Assembly (NCBI GenBank): GCA_011051855.1 | Contig: DRKG01000479.1 | Location: forward strand, 1-8,576 | DNA: 8,576 bases | Reading direction: 5' to 3' | Origin: a bacterium | Lineage (GTDB): Bacteria; Planctomycetota; UBA1135; UBA2386 | Shown: piece after piece, positions 1 through 6,326 of the stretch | How the letters are laid out: each line of letters begins with the position of its first letter | How positions within the stretch are numbered: the stretch's first letter is position 1 | The notes under the pieces: generated by a model | What the model was told of the DNA's origin: nothing | What the model saw: the letters and a program-made list of their open reading frames with translations, nothing else | Database searches by the model: none | Program-made: the position numbers and the translations under genes

Positions 1-691
1 CATCGTCGAGCGAGATCGGCAAGCGCACCTCGAACGCGCTGGTGTCGAGCACGACGGCGAGCCGCTGGCCGCGCTGCACGGTCTGGCCGATGTCGGCGTG
101 CACGCTGCGCACGCGGCCGGCGAACGGCAGTTGCACCCGACAGCGCAGCAGGTCGTTGTTGGCCCGTTCGAGCTGCGCTTTGGCGGCCGCGACGGCCATC
201 TTGGCATCGCGAATCTGCGGTTCGCGGAGCACCAGTGGGTCGGCCGGCTTGTCGCCTTCGAGCTTGCGCCAAGCGCGGAGCGCGGCGGCGGCTTCGGCTT
301 CTTCCTGCTGCAGCCGTAGCTCGGCGCGCGCGACGGCCGCCTGCTGCTGGGTGACCATCAGCCGGTAGTCGCTGGCGTCGATCTCGACCAGCACGTCGTT
401 GGGGGTGAACACACCACCGGGGCGCAGCTCGTCGTGGGTGGCGACGATGCGCCCGGAGACCTCGGCCGCGAGTTCGACCGTGCGCAACGGTTCGACCGTG
501 CCGCGGGCGTGCACGTCCAGCCGCTCGGTCGACGGCGTCACCACCAGCGCGCGCACCAGCGGGCCGGCGTTGCTCGGCGGAATCACCACCGGCTGCGCGC
601 GGTTGGACAGCAGCAGGAAGGCGGCGACGACGCCCGCCGCGAGCACGGTCAGCGGCAGCAGGATCTTCAGGAGGGTGCGCAGGAAGTTCAT
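1..691 (-). CDS. HlyD-family periplasmic adaptor of an RND efflux pump (partial, C-terminus beyond left edge)
   Basis: This is the membrane-fusion protein that would join an inner-membrane RND pump to the outer-membrane channel encoded just upstream. Reading from ATG at 691, 230 codons stay open to the window edge. Residues about 7-29 form one hydrophobic N-terminal segment without a lipobox cysteine, so the protein is probably anchored by a membrane helix. A beta/lipoyl half-motif follows at about 65-108 (TVELAAEVSGRI, then VLVEIDASDY). An Ala/Gln/Glu-rich coiled-coil hairpin spans about 112-185, and the second lipoyl half is at about 187-216 (LPFAGRVRSVHADIGQTV). The start of the beta-barrel domain is seen at the edge. 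The ATG overlaps the stop of the outer-membrane factor by four bases (ATGA), which fixes the start and suggests coupled translation. The family is clear; the transported substrate cannot be read from it. Confidence 0.93.
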   Translation of the reverse strand, partial: MNFLRTLLKILLPLTVLAAGVVAAFLLLSNRAQPVVIPPSNAGPLVRALVVTPSTERLDVHARGTVEPLRTVELAAEVSGRIVATHDELRPGGVFTPNDVLVEIDASDYRLMVTQQQAAVARAELRLQQEEAEAAAALRAWRKLEGDKPADPLVLREPQIRDAKMAVAAAKAQLERANNDLLRCRVQLPFAGRVRSVHADIGQTVQRGQRLAVVLDTSAFEVRLPISLDD

Positions 692-2109
692 TCTTGGCCT
701 TGTGCGGTGGGGTCGCCGTAGCCGCCGCCGAGGGCGAGCAGCAGGTCGATGCGGTTGTCGATGCGTTGCCGCCAGGCGGTGATGCGCGCTGCTTCGGCCT
801 GGAAGGCGCGGCGCTGCCCGTCGGCGACGGCGAGGAAGTCGGCCAGGCCGAGCTGCCAGCGCTCGCGGGCGAGATCACGGGCGGCCGCGGCGTGTTCGCT
901 GGCGCGGGCCAGGTGTTCGTGCCGTGCGGCCAGTTCGACCTCGCTCTGGAGGAGTTCTTCCACTTCGCGGAACGCGTTCAGCACCGCGTCCCCGTAGCCC
1001 GCCAACGCCTGCGCGCGCAGCGCCTGCTGGCGGGTCACCTCGGCGCGCAGCGCGCCGCTGCGGAACAGCGGCTGCAGCAGGTTGACTCCCAGGCTCCACA
1101 CGCGGAAGTCGGTGTCGACGAGATCCTCGAGGTCGGTGCTCTGGGTGCCGGCGCTGCCGGTCAGCGACAGTCGCGGATAGAGCGCGGCTTCGGCGGCCGA
1201 CACCCGGCAACCGGCCGCGGCTACGCGGCGTTCGGCGGCTCTGAGATCGGGGCGGCGGCGCAGTAGTTCGCCGGGCAGACCGGCGGGCACCGGCGCGAGG
1301 TCGCTCGGCAGGGCGTCGGCGATCGCGAACTCGCCGTTGGGATAGCGGCCGATCAGCACGTCGAGCTGACGCAGGATGCGCTGCAGTTGGTCTCTTCGCT
1401 GCGCCGCGCTGGCCTCGGCATTGGCGAGGTTGGTCGCGGCCTGGTGCACGTCGAGCGCCGGTCGCACGCCGTGTCGGAAGCGATCCCGCACGTCGCTGAG
1501 CGTCTGCGCGAACGCTTTGGCGGTGGCGTTCGCCAGTTCGAGCTGTAGGCGGGCTTCGACCGCCGCGAACCAGGTGCGGCAGACCTGGCCGGCGAGGCTC
1601 GATTGTGCCGCCTGCAGGTCCTCGAGCGCCGCCTGCTGGTCGGCGAGCGCCGCGCGGTCGGCGCTGCGGAGCCGCCCCCAGACGTCGAGTTCCCAGCGCA
1701 CGTTCAGCGACAGGCCGTAGGTGCCGAAGGTGGAACTCGGCACGCCGCCGCTGCCGAACGGAAATCCGATGAACAGCAGCCGGGAGCGGTTGCGCGTCAA
1801 GCCGACGTCGACTTCGGGCAGCAGCGGAGCACCGGCGATGCGCCAGGCGGCGGCCGCCGCTGCGAAACGCGCCGCCGATCCGCGCAGGTTGCGGTTGTTC
1901 TGCAGGCTGAGTTCGACCAACGCGTCGAGGCGTCGGTCGCCGAACATGCGCCACCAGTCGAGTGCGACCGCGCCTTCGATCGGCTCAGCGGGCGGCGTCG
2001 CCCATTCGTCCGGCAGCTCGATGCCGAGGTCGTCGTCGATCGGGGGCGGAGGGTCGCTGGCGCACGCCCCGAGGAGCACGGCGATGGCGGCGAGCACTCG
2101 GGACCTCAT
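688..2109 (-). CDS. NodT/OprM-family outer-membrane efflux lipoprotein
   Basis: This 473-residue protein is the trimeric outer-membrane channel (TolC-like, OEP family) of a tripartite efflux system. It begins with a short signal peptide and a lipobox LGAC, giving lipidated Cys16. Family hallmarks follow: DWWRMFGD and NNRNLR near residues 51-77, WELDVWGRLRS near 140-150, GLPGELLRRRPDLRAAERR near 285, and YPRLSLTGSAG near 316-326. The two OEP repeats and the usual length of 450-500 residues are both present. The start at 2109 is chosen because it begins the signal peptide and overlaps the TetR stop by four bases (ATGA). The same frame stays open upstream across the regulator gene, but that extension is low-complexity and is a shadow. 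Its stop overlaps the adaptor start. Placing the channel before the adaptor in the operon is less common than adaptor-pump-channel order but is known. Confidence 0.95.
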   Translation of the reverse strand: MRSRVLAAIAVLLGACASDPPPPIDDDLGIELPDEWATPPAEPIEGAVALDWWRMFGDRRLDALVELSLQNNRNLRGSAARFAAAAAAWRIAGAPLLPEVDVGLTRNRSRLLFIGFPFGSGGVPSSTFGTYGLSLNVRWELDVWGRLRSADRAALADQQAALEDLQAAQSSLAGQVCRTWFAAVEARLQLELANATAKAFAQTLSDVRDRFRHGVRPALDVHQAATNLANAEASAAQRRDQLQRILRQLDVLIGRYPNGEFAIADALPSDLAPVPAGLPGELLRRRPDLRAAERRVAAAGCRVSAAEAALYPRLSLTGSAGTQSTDLEDLVDTDFRVWSLGVNLLQPLFRSGALRAEVTRQQALRAQALAGYGDAVLNAFREVEELLQSEVELAARHEHLARASEHAAAARDLARERWQLGLADFLAVADGQRRAFQAEAARITAWRQRIDNRIDLLLALGGGYGDPTAQGQE

Positions 2110-2753
2110 CGCGTCACCTCCGGGGCGGCGAAGCCGGCGGTCGCGAACGCCACCAGATGCTCCACGATCGCCGCCGGATCGCGCGCAGTGCACGCGCCGT
2201 CGGAGACCTCGTCGAGCAGGTGGGCGTTCTGCAGTGTGTGCGCCATCGCGCCGATGGTGAAGTGCATGCGCCACCACGCCGTCTCGGCGTCGATCCCCGG
2301 AGCCGCTTCGCGCAGCATCGCGACGAAACGACGTCCGAGTTCGCGGAATTGCTCGGTCAGGAAACCGCGGATGAACGGCGGCTGCTCGATGCTGATGCGA
2401 CCGAACACGCGACAGAGCCGCGTCGCCGGTGCGTGGCCATCCGCACAGGTGCGATCGCCTTCGTCGGCGCACTGGAGTGCCGGTTCGAGGAAGGCGCGCA
2501 CCACCGCTTCGAGCCGGGCCGGCCGTTCGAGTGCGTCGAGGCGGCGCAGGCGTTCGTCGTTGATCGGCTGGATGCGGCGCAACAGCACCGCCCTGGCGAG
2601 TTCTTCCTTGCCGCCGAAGTGGTAGTTGACGGCCGCCAGGTTGACGCCGGCGCGGGTCGTCAGTTGCCGGAGCGACGTCGCCGCGAAGCCCTGCTCGGCG
2701 AACAGGCTCTCGGCGGCGTCGAGGATCGTGTCCTTGGTGTCGGGGGGCGCCAT
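2106..2753 (-). CDS. TetR/AcrR-family transcriptional regulator (PsrA-like C-terminal domain)
   Basis: This 215-residue protein has the TetR N-terminal DNA-binding domain at about residues 6-55 (TILDAAESLFAEQGFAATS, then AGVNLAAVNYHFGGKEEL with the recognition helix). The segment RRIQPINDERLRRLD at 59-73 resembles the start of the PsrA-type TetR ligand-binding domain; the rest is helical. It is first in an efflux operon and its stop overlaps the channel gene by ATGA, so it most likely represses its own operon and is released by a substrate of the pump. ATG at 2753 is preferred because homologues start close to the first helix; GTG at 2762 is an in-frame alternative adding three residues. Neither has a visible Shine-Dalgarno site. 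A strong dyad 26 bp upstream is a probable operator. The family call is secure and the autoregulation is inferred. Confidence 0.93.
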   Translation of the reverse strand: MAPPDTKDTILDAAESLFAEQGFAATSLRQLTTRAGVNLAAVNYHFGGKEELARAVLLRRIQPINDERLRRLDALERPARLEAVVRAFLEPALQCADEGDRTCADGHAPATRLCRVFGRISIEQPPFIRGFLTEQFRELGRRFVAMLREAAPGIDAETAWWRMHFTIGAMAHTLQNAHLLDEVSDGACTARDPAAIVEHLVAFATAGFAAPEVTR

Positions 2754-2778
2754 GGGGCGCACAGTCTAGAGGGGCGAA

Positions 2779-2802
2779 CGTTTGATTCAAACGATTGTTA
2801 GA
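2779..2802. promoter_or_regulatory. Probable TetR operator: two overlapping inverted repeats
   Basis: The plus strand reads CGTTTGA-T-TCAAACG at 2779-2793, a perfect 7-bp dyad around one central base. The right arm is shared with a second, imperfect dyad at 2787-2802 (TCAAACGA/TTGTTAGA, six of eight pairs matching). It stands out as AT-rich in GC-rich DNA and lies just upstream of tetR. The CAAAC-N4-GTTAG part resembles the (C/G)AAAC-N-GTTT(G/C) type of site known for PsrA, which agrees with the regulator's PsrA-like domain. No clear -35/-10 pair is visible around it. Binding is inferred. Confidence 0.6.
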
Positions 2803-2824
2803 GCTGGCGTGGAAAGCCAATAGT

Positions 2825-2839
2825 CCATGGAGTGCATGG
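2825..2839 (-). other. Small hairpin after the aminotransferase stop
   Basis: CCATG and CATGG form a 5-bp inverted repeat around a 5-base loop, starting three bases beyond the stop codon of the PLP enzyme gene. There is no T-tract, so it is not a convincing intrinsic terminator. It lies in the 79-88 bp gap between the upstream operon and tetR and could be chance. Confidence 0.2.
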
Positions 2840-2841
2840 GC

Positions 2842-4041
2842 TTACGGCAGAAGGGATGCGACCGCCTCGGCGAGGTAGCGGTATTGGTCGAGGCTGTTGT
2901 AGGCCTGTGGCGAGATCCGCAGCAGGCGGAGTTCGGGCCGCGGCCAGCGCATCACCGGCACCTCGATCGCGAACCGATCCATCAGTGCCTGCTGCAGCGG
3001 GTCCAGCCCGACCGGCGGGATCGGCGGTTCGTCGCTCGGTGGCAGCACGACCGATGCGAGGGAACCGATCATGCTCTCGGGAGCCGGCGGCTCGATGCCG
3101 AGTGTCTCGCACAACAGGTTCCGGCCGGCGATCGCGAGTTCGTGGTTGTGGCGCCGAACGTCGTCGATGCCGCCGGGGAACAAGCCGTCGAGGAACTCGA
3201 TCGCGGTCGGCACACTCAAGAACGGCGTGTAGTCGGCGGTGCCGGTGAAGTCGAACTCGAGTCGGAACCGGGAGCGGTCGGTGCGCGTCGAGTTGGCGCC
3301 GTGGCTGATCGTCAGCGGCCGGATCGCGTGCTGGCGGTCGCGCCGCACGTAGAGCAGTGCCGAGCCCTTTGGGGTGCACAGCCACTTGTGGCAGTTGCCG
3401 GTGAAGTAGGCGCAACCCAGTTCGGCGAGCGCGAGCGGGAGCATGCCGGGTGCGTGGGCGCCGTCGACCAGGGTGTCGATGCCGCGTTCGTCCAGGGCGC
3501 GGACGAGTTCGGCGATCGGGTTGACCACGCCGGTCGGACTGGTGACGGCGTCGACCAACAACAGGCGGGTGCGGTCGGTGACGGCGCCGAGCACGCGCTC
3601 GACGACGACGTGCGGTCCGGCGAGCGGGAACGGGATTTCGGCGACCACGATCCTGGCGCCCGCGCGTGCGGCGACGAAATCGAGCGCATTGCGGCAGGCG
3701 TTGTACTCATGGTCGGTGACCAGCAGTTCGTCTCCGGGGGCGAACTCGAGTGATCGCAGCACGGTGTTGACGCCTTCGGTCGCGTTGCGCACGAAGGCGA
3801 GGTCATCGGCGTCGCAGCCGACCAGTGCGGCGAGCGGCCGGCGTGCCTCGTCGAGGCGGGGTTCGAGTTCGCGGTGCAAGAAGCGCAGCGGCTCTGCCTC
3901 CATCTCGCGCTGTAGCTCGTGCTGGCGGGCGAGCACGATGCGCGGGCACGCGCCGAAGCTGCCGTGGTTGAGGAACACGACCTCGGGGTCGAGATCCCAG
4001 TGGGCGGCGAGCGGCGACGGGGAGGGGAACGGCATGGTCAT
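2842..4041 (-). CDS. Class-V aminotransferase-fold PLP enzyme, isopenicillin-N-epimerase-like
   Basis: This 399-residue enzyme belongs to the fold-type I, class-V aminotransferase family, in the branch that includes isopenicillin N epimerase (CefD) and EgtE-type C-S lyases. The N-terminus has the branch signature FLNHGSFGACP (23-33). RNATEGVNTVLRSL (85-98) would bind the PLP phosphate, and DHEYNA (110-115) stacks on the ring. DGAHAPG (193-199) supplies the Asp that pairs with the pyridine nitrogen, with His196 after it. GNCHKWLCTPKG (215-226) carries the probable Schiff-base Lys219. GTADYTPFLSVPTA (267-280) and Arg375 in LRISPQAYNS fit the substrate side. All catalytic residues look intact. 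No twin-arginine or Sec signal is seen, so it is probably cytoplasmic. ATG at 4041 overlaps the upstream lipoprotein stop (ATGA); ATG at 4035 is an alternative. The substrate is unknown: the family includes epimerases, desulfurases and lyases, and no beta-lactam or ergothioneine genes are adjacent. Confidence 0.9.
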   Translation of the reverse strand: MTMPFPSPSPLAAHWDLDPEVVFLNHGSFGACPRIVLARQHELQREMEAEPLRFLHRELEPRLDEARRPLAALVGCDADDLAFVRNATEGVNTVLRSLEFAPGDELLVTDHEYNACRNALDFVAARAGARIVVAEIPFPLAGPHVVVERVLGAVTDRTRLLLVDAVTSPTGVVNPIAELVRALDERGIDTLVDGAHAPGMLPLALAELGCAYFTGNCHKWLCTPKGSALLYVRRDRQHAIRPLTISHGANSTRTDRSRFRLEFDFTGTADYTPFLSVPTAIEFLDGLFPGGIDDVRRHNHELAIAGRNLLCETLGIEPPAPESMIGSLASVVLPPSDEPPIPPVGLDPLQQALMDRFAIEVPVMRWPRPELRLLRISPQAYNSLDQYRYLAEAVASLLP

Positions 4042-5222
4042 TCGATGCGGACGGATACGCGCACCTTGGTTGCGGCGAGCTTCGCCGCGTCGGGCACGCC
4101 CTCGTGCAGTTGCACGAACGGCTGCGCCATGATCGGTCCACGGGCGGTCCAGCGGCGGTTCTTCAGTGCGCGTTCGAGCATCTCTCGGCCGGCGGCGATG
4201 CGCTCTTCGACCGTGCCGGTGGGCGGGTAGACGACCAGCAGGCGGCCCTTCGGAACGTCGCGGATGCGCCAGCCGGCCGGCGCGCGGAACCGAGGGTGGC
4301 CGGCGCCGCGGTGGCGGAACGGCACCCCGAGCAGGCGCTCGCCGTCTTCTTCGAGCAGGGCCGGGAAGCCGGCGTGGAACTGGTCTTGCGCCTCGAGTTC
4401 TTCGTAGACGGGGCGGTATCGCGCGTGCCGGCGCCGCCAATCGCCCGGATCCGGCAGCAGCACCAGCCGCAACGCCTTGCCCGCGACGACGATCGGCGTC
4501 GGTGACTGCGTCTCCACGACGGCGCCGGGCACCGGCATGCGATGCGTATCGGAGCGGCTGCGTCTGTCGGGATCGGGCACGTCGAAGTAGCCGCTCGGGA
4601 ACACCACGCCGCCGTCCTCGAAGCGCACTTCGCAACTGCCGAGCGGCGCCAGCGTCGCGCGGTTCACGACCCACGAACTCGGTGTGTGCAGGTAGCCGTC
4701 GAAGCGCACCTCGCGACCGGCGACCGTCAGCGACGCCGGCAGTAGGGTGCCGGCGTGCAAGGTCAAGATGGCGGTGTCGTCGAGCGTGCAGACCGTGCCC
4801 TCGCGGCGCAGCCGCTTGGCGCGATACAGGGGGCCGAGCGCGACCGCGTCGACCAGCACCGCCAGCGAACGCACCAAGCTGTCGTCTGCTGCCGAGAGTT
4901 CGCCGTCGAACGCGTGCACGGCGCCGTCCCGCAGCAGCAGTTCGCGCCGGTCCGCGCGCACGCGCACCTTGTCGGGCAGATCGGCCTGCACCAGCAGGCG
5001 GTGACCATCGGGTAGCGTGACCGTGACCTTGACGCGTTGCATGCGCCGGCGCAGCGGGCGATGGCACTCGTCGAGGATCGCGTCGCGCAGGTCGCTGTCG
5101 GCGATGGCCTCGACGTCGACGGTCCGGGCTCCGGCTGCCGGCCCGGTTGCGCCCGTAGGCGTGTCGCGGCCACACGCAGAGAGGGTGGCGAGGCCCAGCA
5201 GGGCCGCCACCGGCCGGGTCAT
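4038..5222 (-). CDS. Lipoprotein of unknown function with two domains
   Basis: I do not recognise a named family. From ATG at 5222 the protein has 394 residues, with a signal peptide (TRP, then a hydrophobic stretch) and lipobox LSAC giving Cys17. Residues about 35-217 look like a beta-rich sheet; VTLPDGHRLLVQADLPDKVRVRA and LLLRDGAVHAFDG, then FPSGYFDVPDP, recall the LolA/LolB-like lipoprotein fold. A low-complexity hinge at 218-232 (DPDRRSRSDTHRMP) is followed by a second domain (about 233-394) containing GWRIRDVPKGRLLVVYPPTG and a helix at 337-354; its layout loosely recalls GyrI-like ligand-binding domains, but this is a weak guess. The 3' end overlaps the PLP enzyme start (ATGA). The start is uncertain: in-frame GTG codons at 5237 and 5252 sit in upstream copies of a 15-bp repeat, and GTG at 5252 would give a GTGA overlap with the preceding gene. 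The existence of the gene and its lipidation are well supported; the fold calls are inference. Confidence 0.82.
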   Translation of the reverse strand: MTRPVAALLGLATLSACGRDTPTGATGPAAGARTVDVEAIADSDLRDAILDECHRPLRRRMQRVKVTVTLPDGHRLLVQADLPDKVRVRADRRELLLRDGAVHAFDGELSAADDSLVRSLAVLVDAVALGPLYRAKRLRREGTVCTLDDTAILTLHAGTLLPASLTVAGREVRFDGYLHTPSSWVVNRATLAPLGSCEVRFEDGGVVFPSGYFDVPDPDRRSRSDTHRMPVPGAVVETQSPTPIVVAGKALRLVLLPDPGDWRRRHARYRPVYEELEAQDQFHAGFPALLEEDGERLLGVPFRHRGAGHPRFRAPAGWRIRDVPKGRLLVVYPPTGTVEERIAAGREMLERALKNRRWTARGPIMAQPFVQLHEGVPDAAKLAATKVRVSVRIE

Positions 5223-5260
5223 TGCGGATCGGGTCACTGCGAACCGGGTCACTGCGAACC
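5216..5260. repeat. Three tandem copies of a 15-bp unit at a gene junction
   Basis: The unit GGGTCACTGCGAACC occurs perfectly at 5231-5245 and 5246-5260. A third copy at 5216-5230 matches 12 of 15 bases. On the coding (minus) strand each copy carries GTGACC or ATGACC. The rightmost copy holds the TGA stop of the HEAT-repeat gene; the leftmost holds the ATG start of the next lipoprotein. The unit length is a multiple of three, so all candidate starts are in frame and would encode RFAVT-RFAVT-RSAMT. Confidence 0.9.
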
Positions 5261-6256
5261 GCGTTCGAACACCTTCTGCCACGCCGCCACGTCGTAGCCG
5301 TAGTCGCGGTCGCCGGCAAGCGCCGCCAGCGCCTTGCGCGCATGCAGGCGCACGTTCTGCACCGTTTCACGCGGCTTCAGCAGTTCGAGCAACTGCGGCC
5401 AGGCCTTCTGCGCGTTCATCCGGCCGAGCGCGATCGCCGACGCCATGCGCACGAACGGCACCGGGTGTCGCAGCAGGGGAACGACCAGGTCGGCATGGCG
5501 TTCGTCGCCGGTGCGGCCGAGGCCGCGCACTGCCTGCACCAGCACGCCGTCGGGCAGTCGGCTGGTGTCGCCGGACAGAAGCCGTCGCCAGATTGCGGCG
5601 ATGTCGTCCTGGTTGGGGGTCGCCTTCTGGATCTGCTGCAGCGCCCACGCCGCCTGCGCGCGGCTCTCGTGCGGGAAGTCCTCACGCTCGATGACCGACA
5701 GCAGGACGCCGGGCGGCGTATCCGGAGCCTGCAGGATCGCGAGCCCGAACACCGCCTTGTCGACCAGGCCGACGTCGTCGCCCATCGCCGCCGAGGCGAG
5801 CGTGTTCATCACCTCGCGACGGCCGGAGAAACCGAGTGCTGCGAGCGCGATGCCGCGAAAGCGCGGGTTGCCGTCGTCGGTCGCGAGCGCGCGCAGCCGG
5901 TCGAAGACCTCCTTCGGCTGGTAGTCCTGCGGCTTCACGTCCGTGCCAACCGGCCGGGCTTCGGCGCCGTTGACCGTGTCGCGCAGGAACTTGCCGATGC
6001 GTTCGACGGCGGCGTCCGCGCGCGGCTCGCCGCGGTTGGCGAGCGCCTCGGCGTAGCTCTGCATCGCCTGGTCGAGCTTGATCAGCACCGCCTGGAAGTC
6101 GCGGCGCTTCCGGTCCTGCTCGGCGCGCTTCTTGGCGATCTGTTCCTGCTCGATAGCCGGTTCGGTGCGCACGTTCGGTGACGACGAACAGGCGGCCGCG
6201 AGCGCGGTCAGAATGAGCAGCGGCGGCAGGCGGCGGTTGGCGGTCGGGCGGGTCAT
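5249..6256 (-). CDS. HEAT-repeat lipoprotein with N-terminal coiled coil
   Basis: This 335-residue protein has a signal peptide (RR then PPLLILTALAAAC) with a lipobox and lipidated Cys23. A charged segment at about 35-75 (EQEQIAKKRAEQDRKRRDF) is a probable coiled coil. From about 115 to the end it is alpha-helical with HEAT-like pairs: RFRGIALAALGFSGRREVMNT (132-152), DKAVFGLAIL (167-176), SRAQAAWALQQI (198-209), LVQAVRGLGRTGDERHADLVV (239-259), and PFVRMASAIALGRMNAQKAW (267-286). It ends with a DYGYDVAAWQKVFE module. Such repeats usually form protein-binding scaffolds; no enzyme motif is seen. It heads a three-gene minus-strand unit. ATG at 6256 gives a normal-length signal peptide. ATG at 6286 would add ten residues and has a better ribosome site (AGGAAG, 8 bases before it), so the start is uncertain. 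HEAT lipoproteins of this kind are common in planctomycetes. Function beyond scaffold is unknown. Confidence 0.88.
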   Translation of the reverse strand: MTRPTANRRLPPLLILTALAAACSSSPNVRTEPAIEQEQIAKKRAEQDRKRRDFQAVLIKLDQAMQSYAEALANRGEPRADAAVERIGKFLRDTVNGAEARPVGTDVKPQDYQPKEVFDRLRALATDDGNPRFRGIALAALGFSGRREVMNTLASAAMGDDVGLVDKAVFGLAILQAPDTPPGVLLSVIEREDFPHESRAQAAWALQQIQKATPNQDDIAAIWRRLLSGDTSRLPDGVLVQAVRGLGRTGDERHADLVVPLLRHPVPFVRMASAIALGRMNAQKAWPQLLELLKPRETVQNVRLHARKALAALAGDRDYGYDVAAWQKVFERGSQ

Positions 6257-6326
6257 GGCGGTGTTTGGAAGGCGAACGGCGTCCATCCTTCCCGCTTCCT
6301 GCCGCCGATGCCACAATCGGTTCGCG
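6257..6326. promoter_or_regulatory. Divergent intergenic gap between the HEAT-lipoprotein and dehydrogenase operons
   Basis: Two operons diverge from this gap of 70 bp (40 bp if the HEAT gene starts at 6286), so both promoters should lie here or within the facing 5' ends. I see no confident -35/-10 pair; CACAAT at about 6312-6317 is the only -10-like word for the plus strand. No clear operator dyad is present. The promoter role is inferred from gene layout only. Confidence 0.4.
6295..6300 (-). promoter_or_regulatory. Possible ribosome binding site for an alternative HEAT-gene start
   Basis: The minus strand reads AGGAAG here, eight bases before ATG at 6286..6284. It is the best Shine-Dalgarno-like site seen in the window and favours the longer HEAT-lipoprotein start, against the signal-peptide length that favours 6256. 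It falls within the short divergent gap and could be chance. Confidence 0.35.

Noticed and set aside
1603..2625. A 340-residue plus-strand reading frame antisense to the outer-membrane factor and tetR.
   Set aside because: It is low-complexity, matches no family, and lies opposite two certain genes; long antisense frames are expected at this GC content.
2110..2820. Long open reading frame extending the outer-membrane factor upstream across the tetR gene.
   Set aside because: The extension is Arg/Pro/Gly-rich and in another frame of a clear TetR gene; the signal peptide and ATGA overlap place the real start at 2109.
2803..2820. A sigma-70 promoter for tetR with TTGGCT as the -35 box.
   Set aside because: Only three of six bases match and no acceptable -10 lies at a 16-18 bp spacing.
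2825..2839. Intrinsic terminator between the PLP enzyme and tetR.
   Set aside because: Only a 5-bp stem and no T-tract; too weak to call a terminator.
4042..5370. Long open reading frame extending the PLP enzyme N-terminally across the lipoprotein gene.
   Set aside because: It is Arg/Ala/Pro-rich shadow coding; the recognised lipoprotein occupies this stretch in another frame and overlaps the true start.
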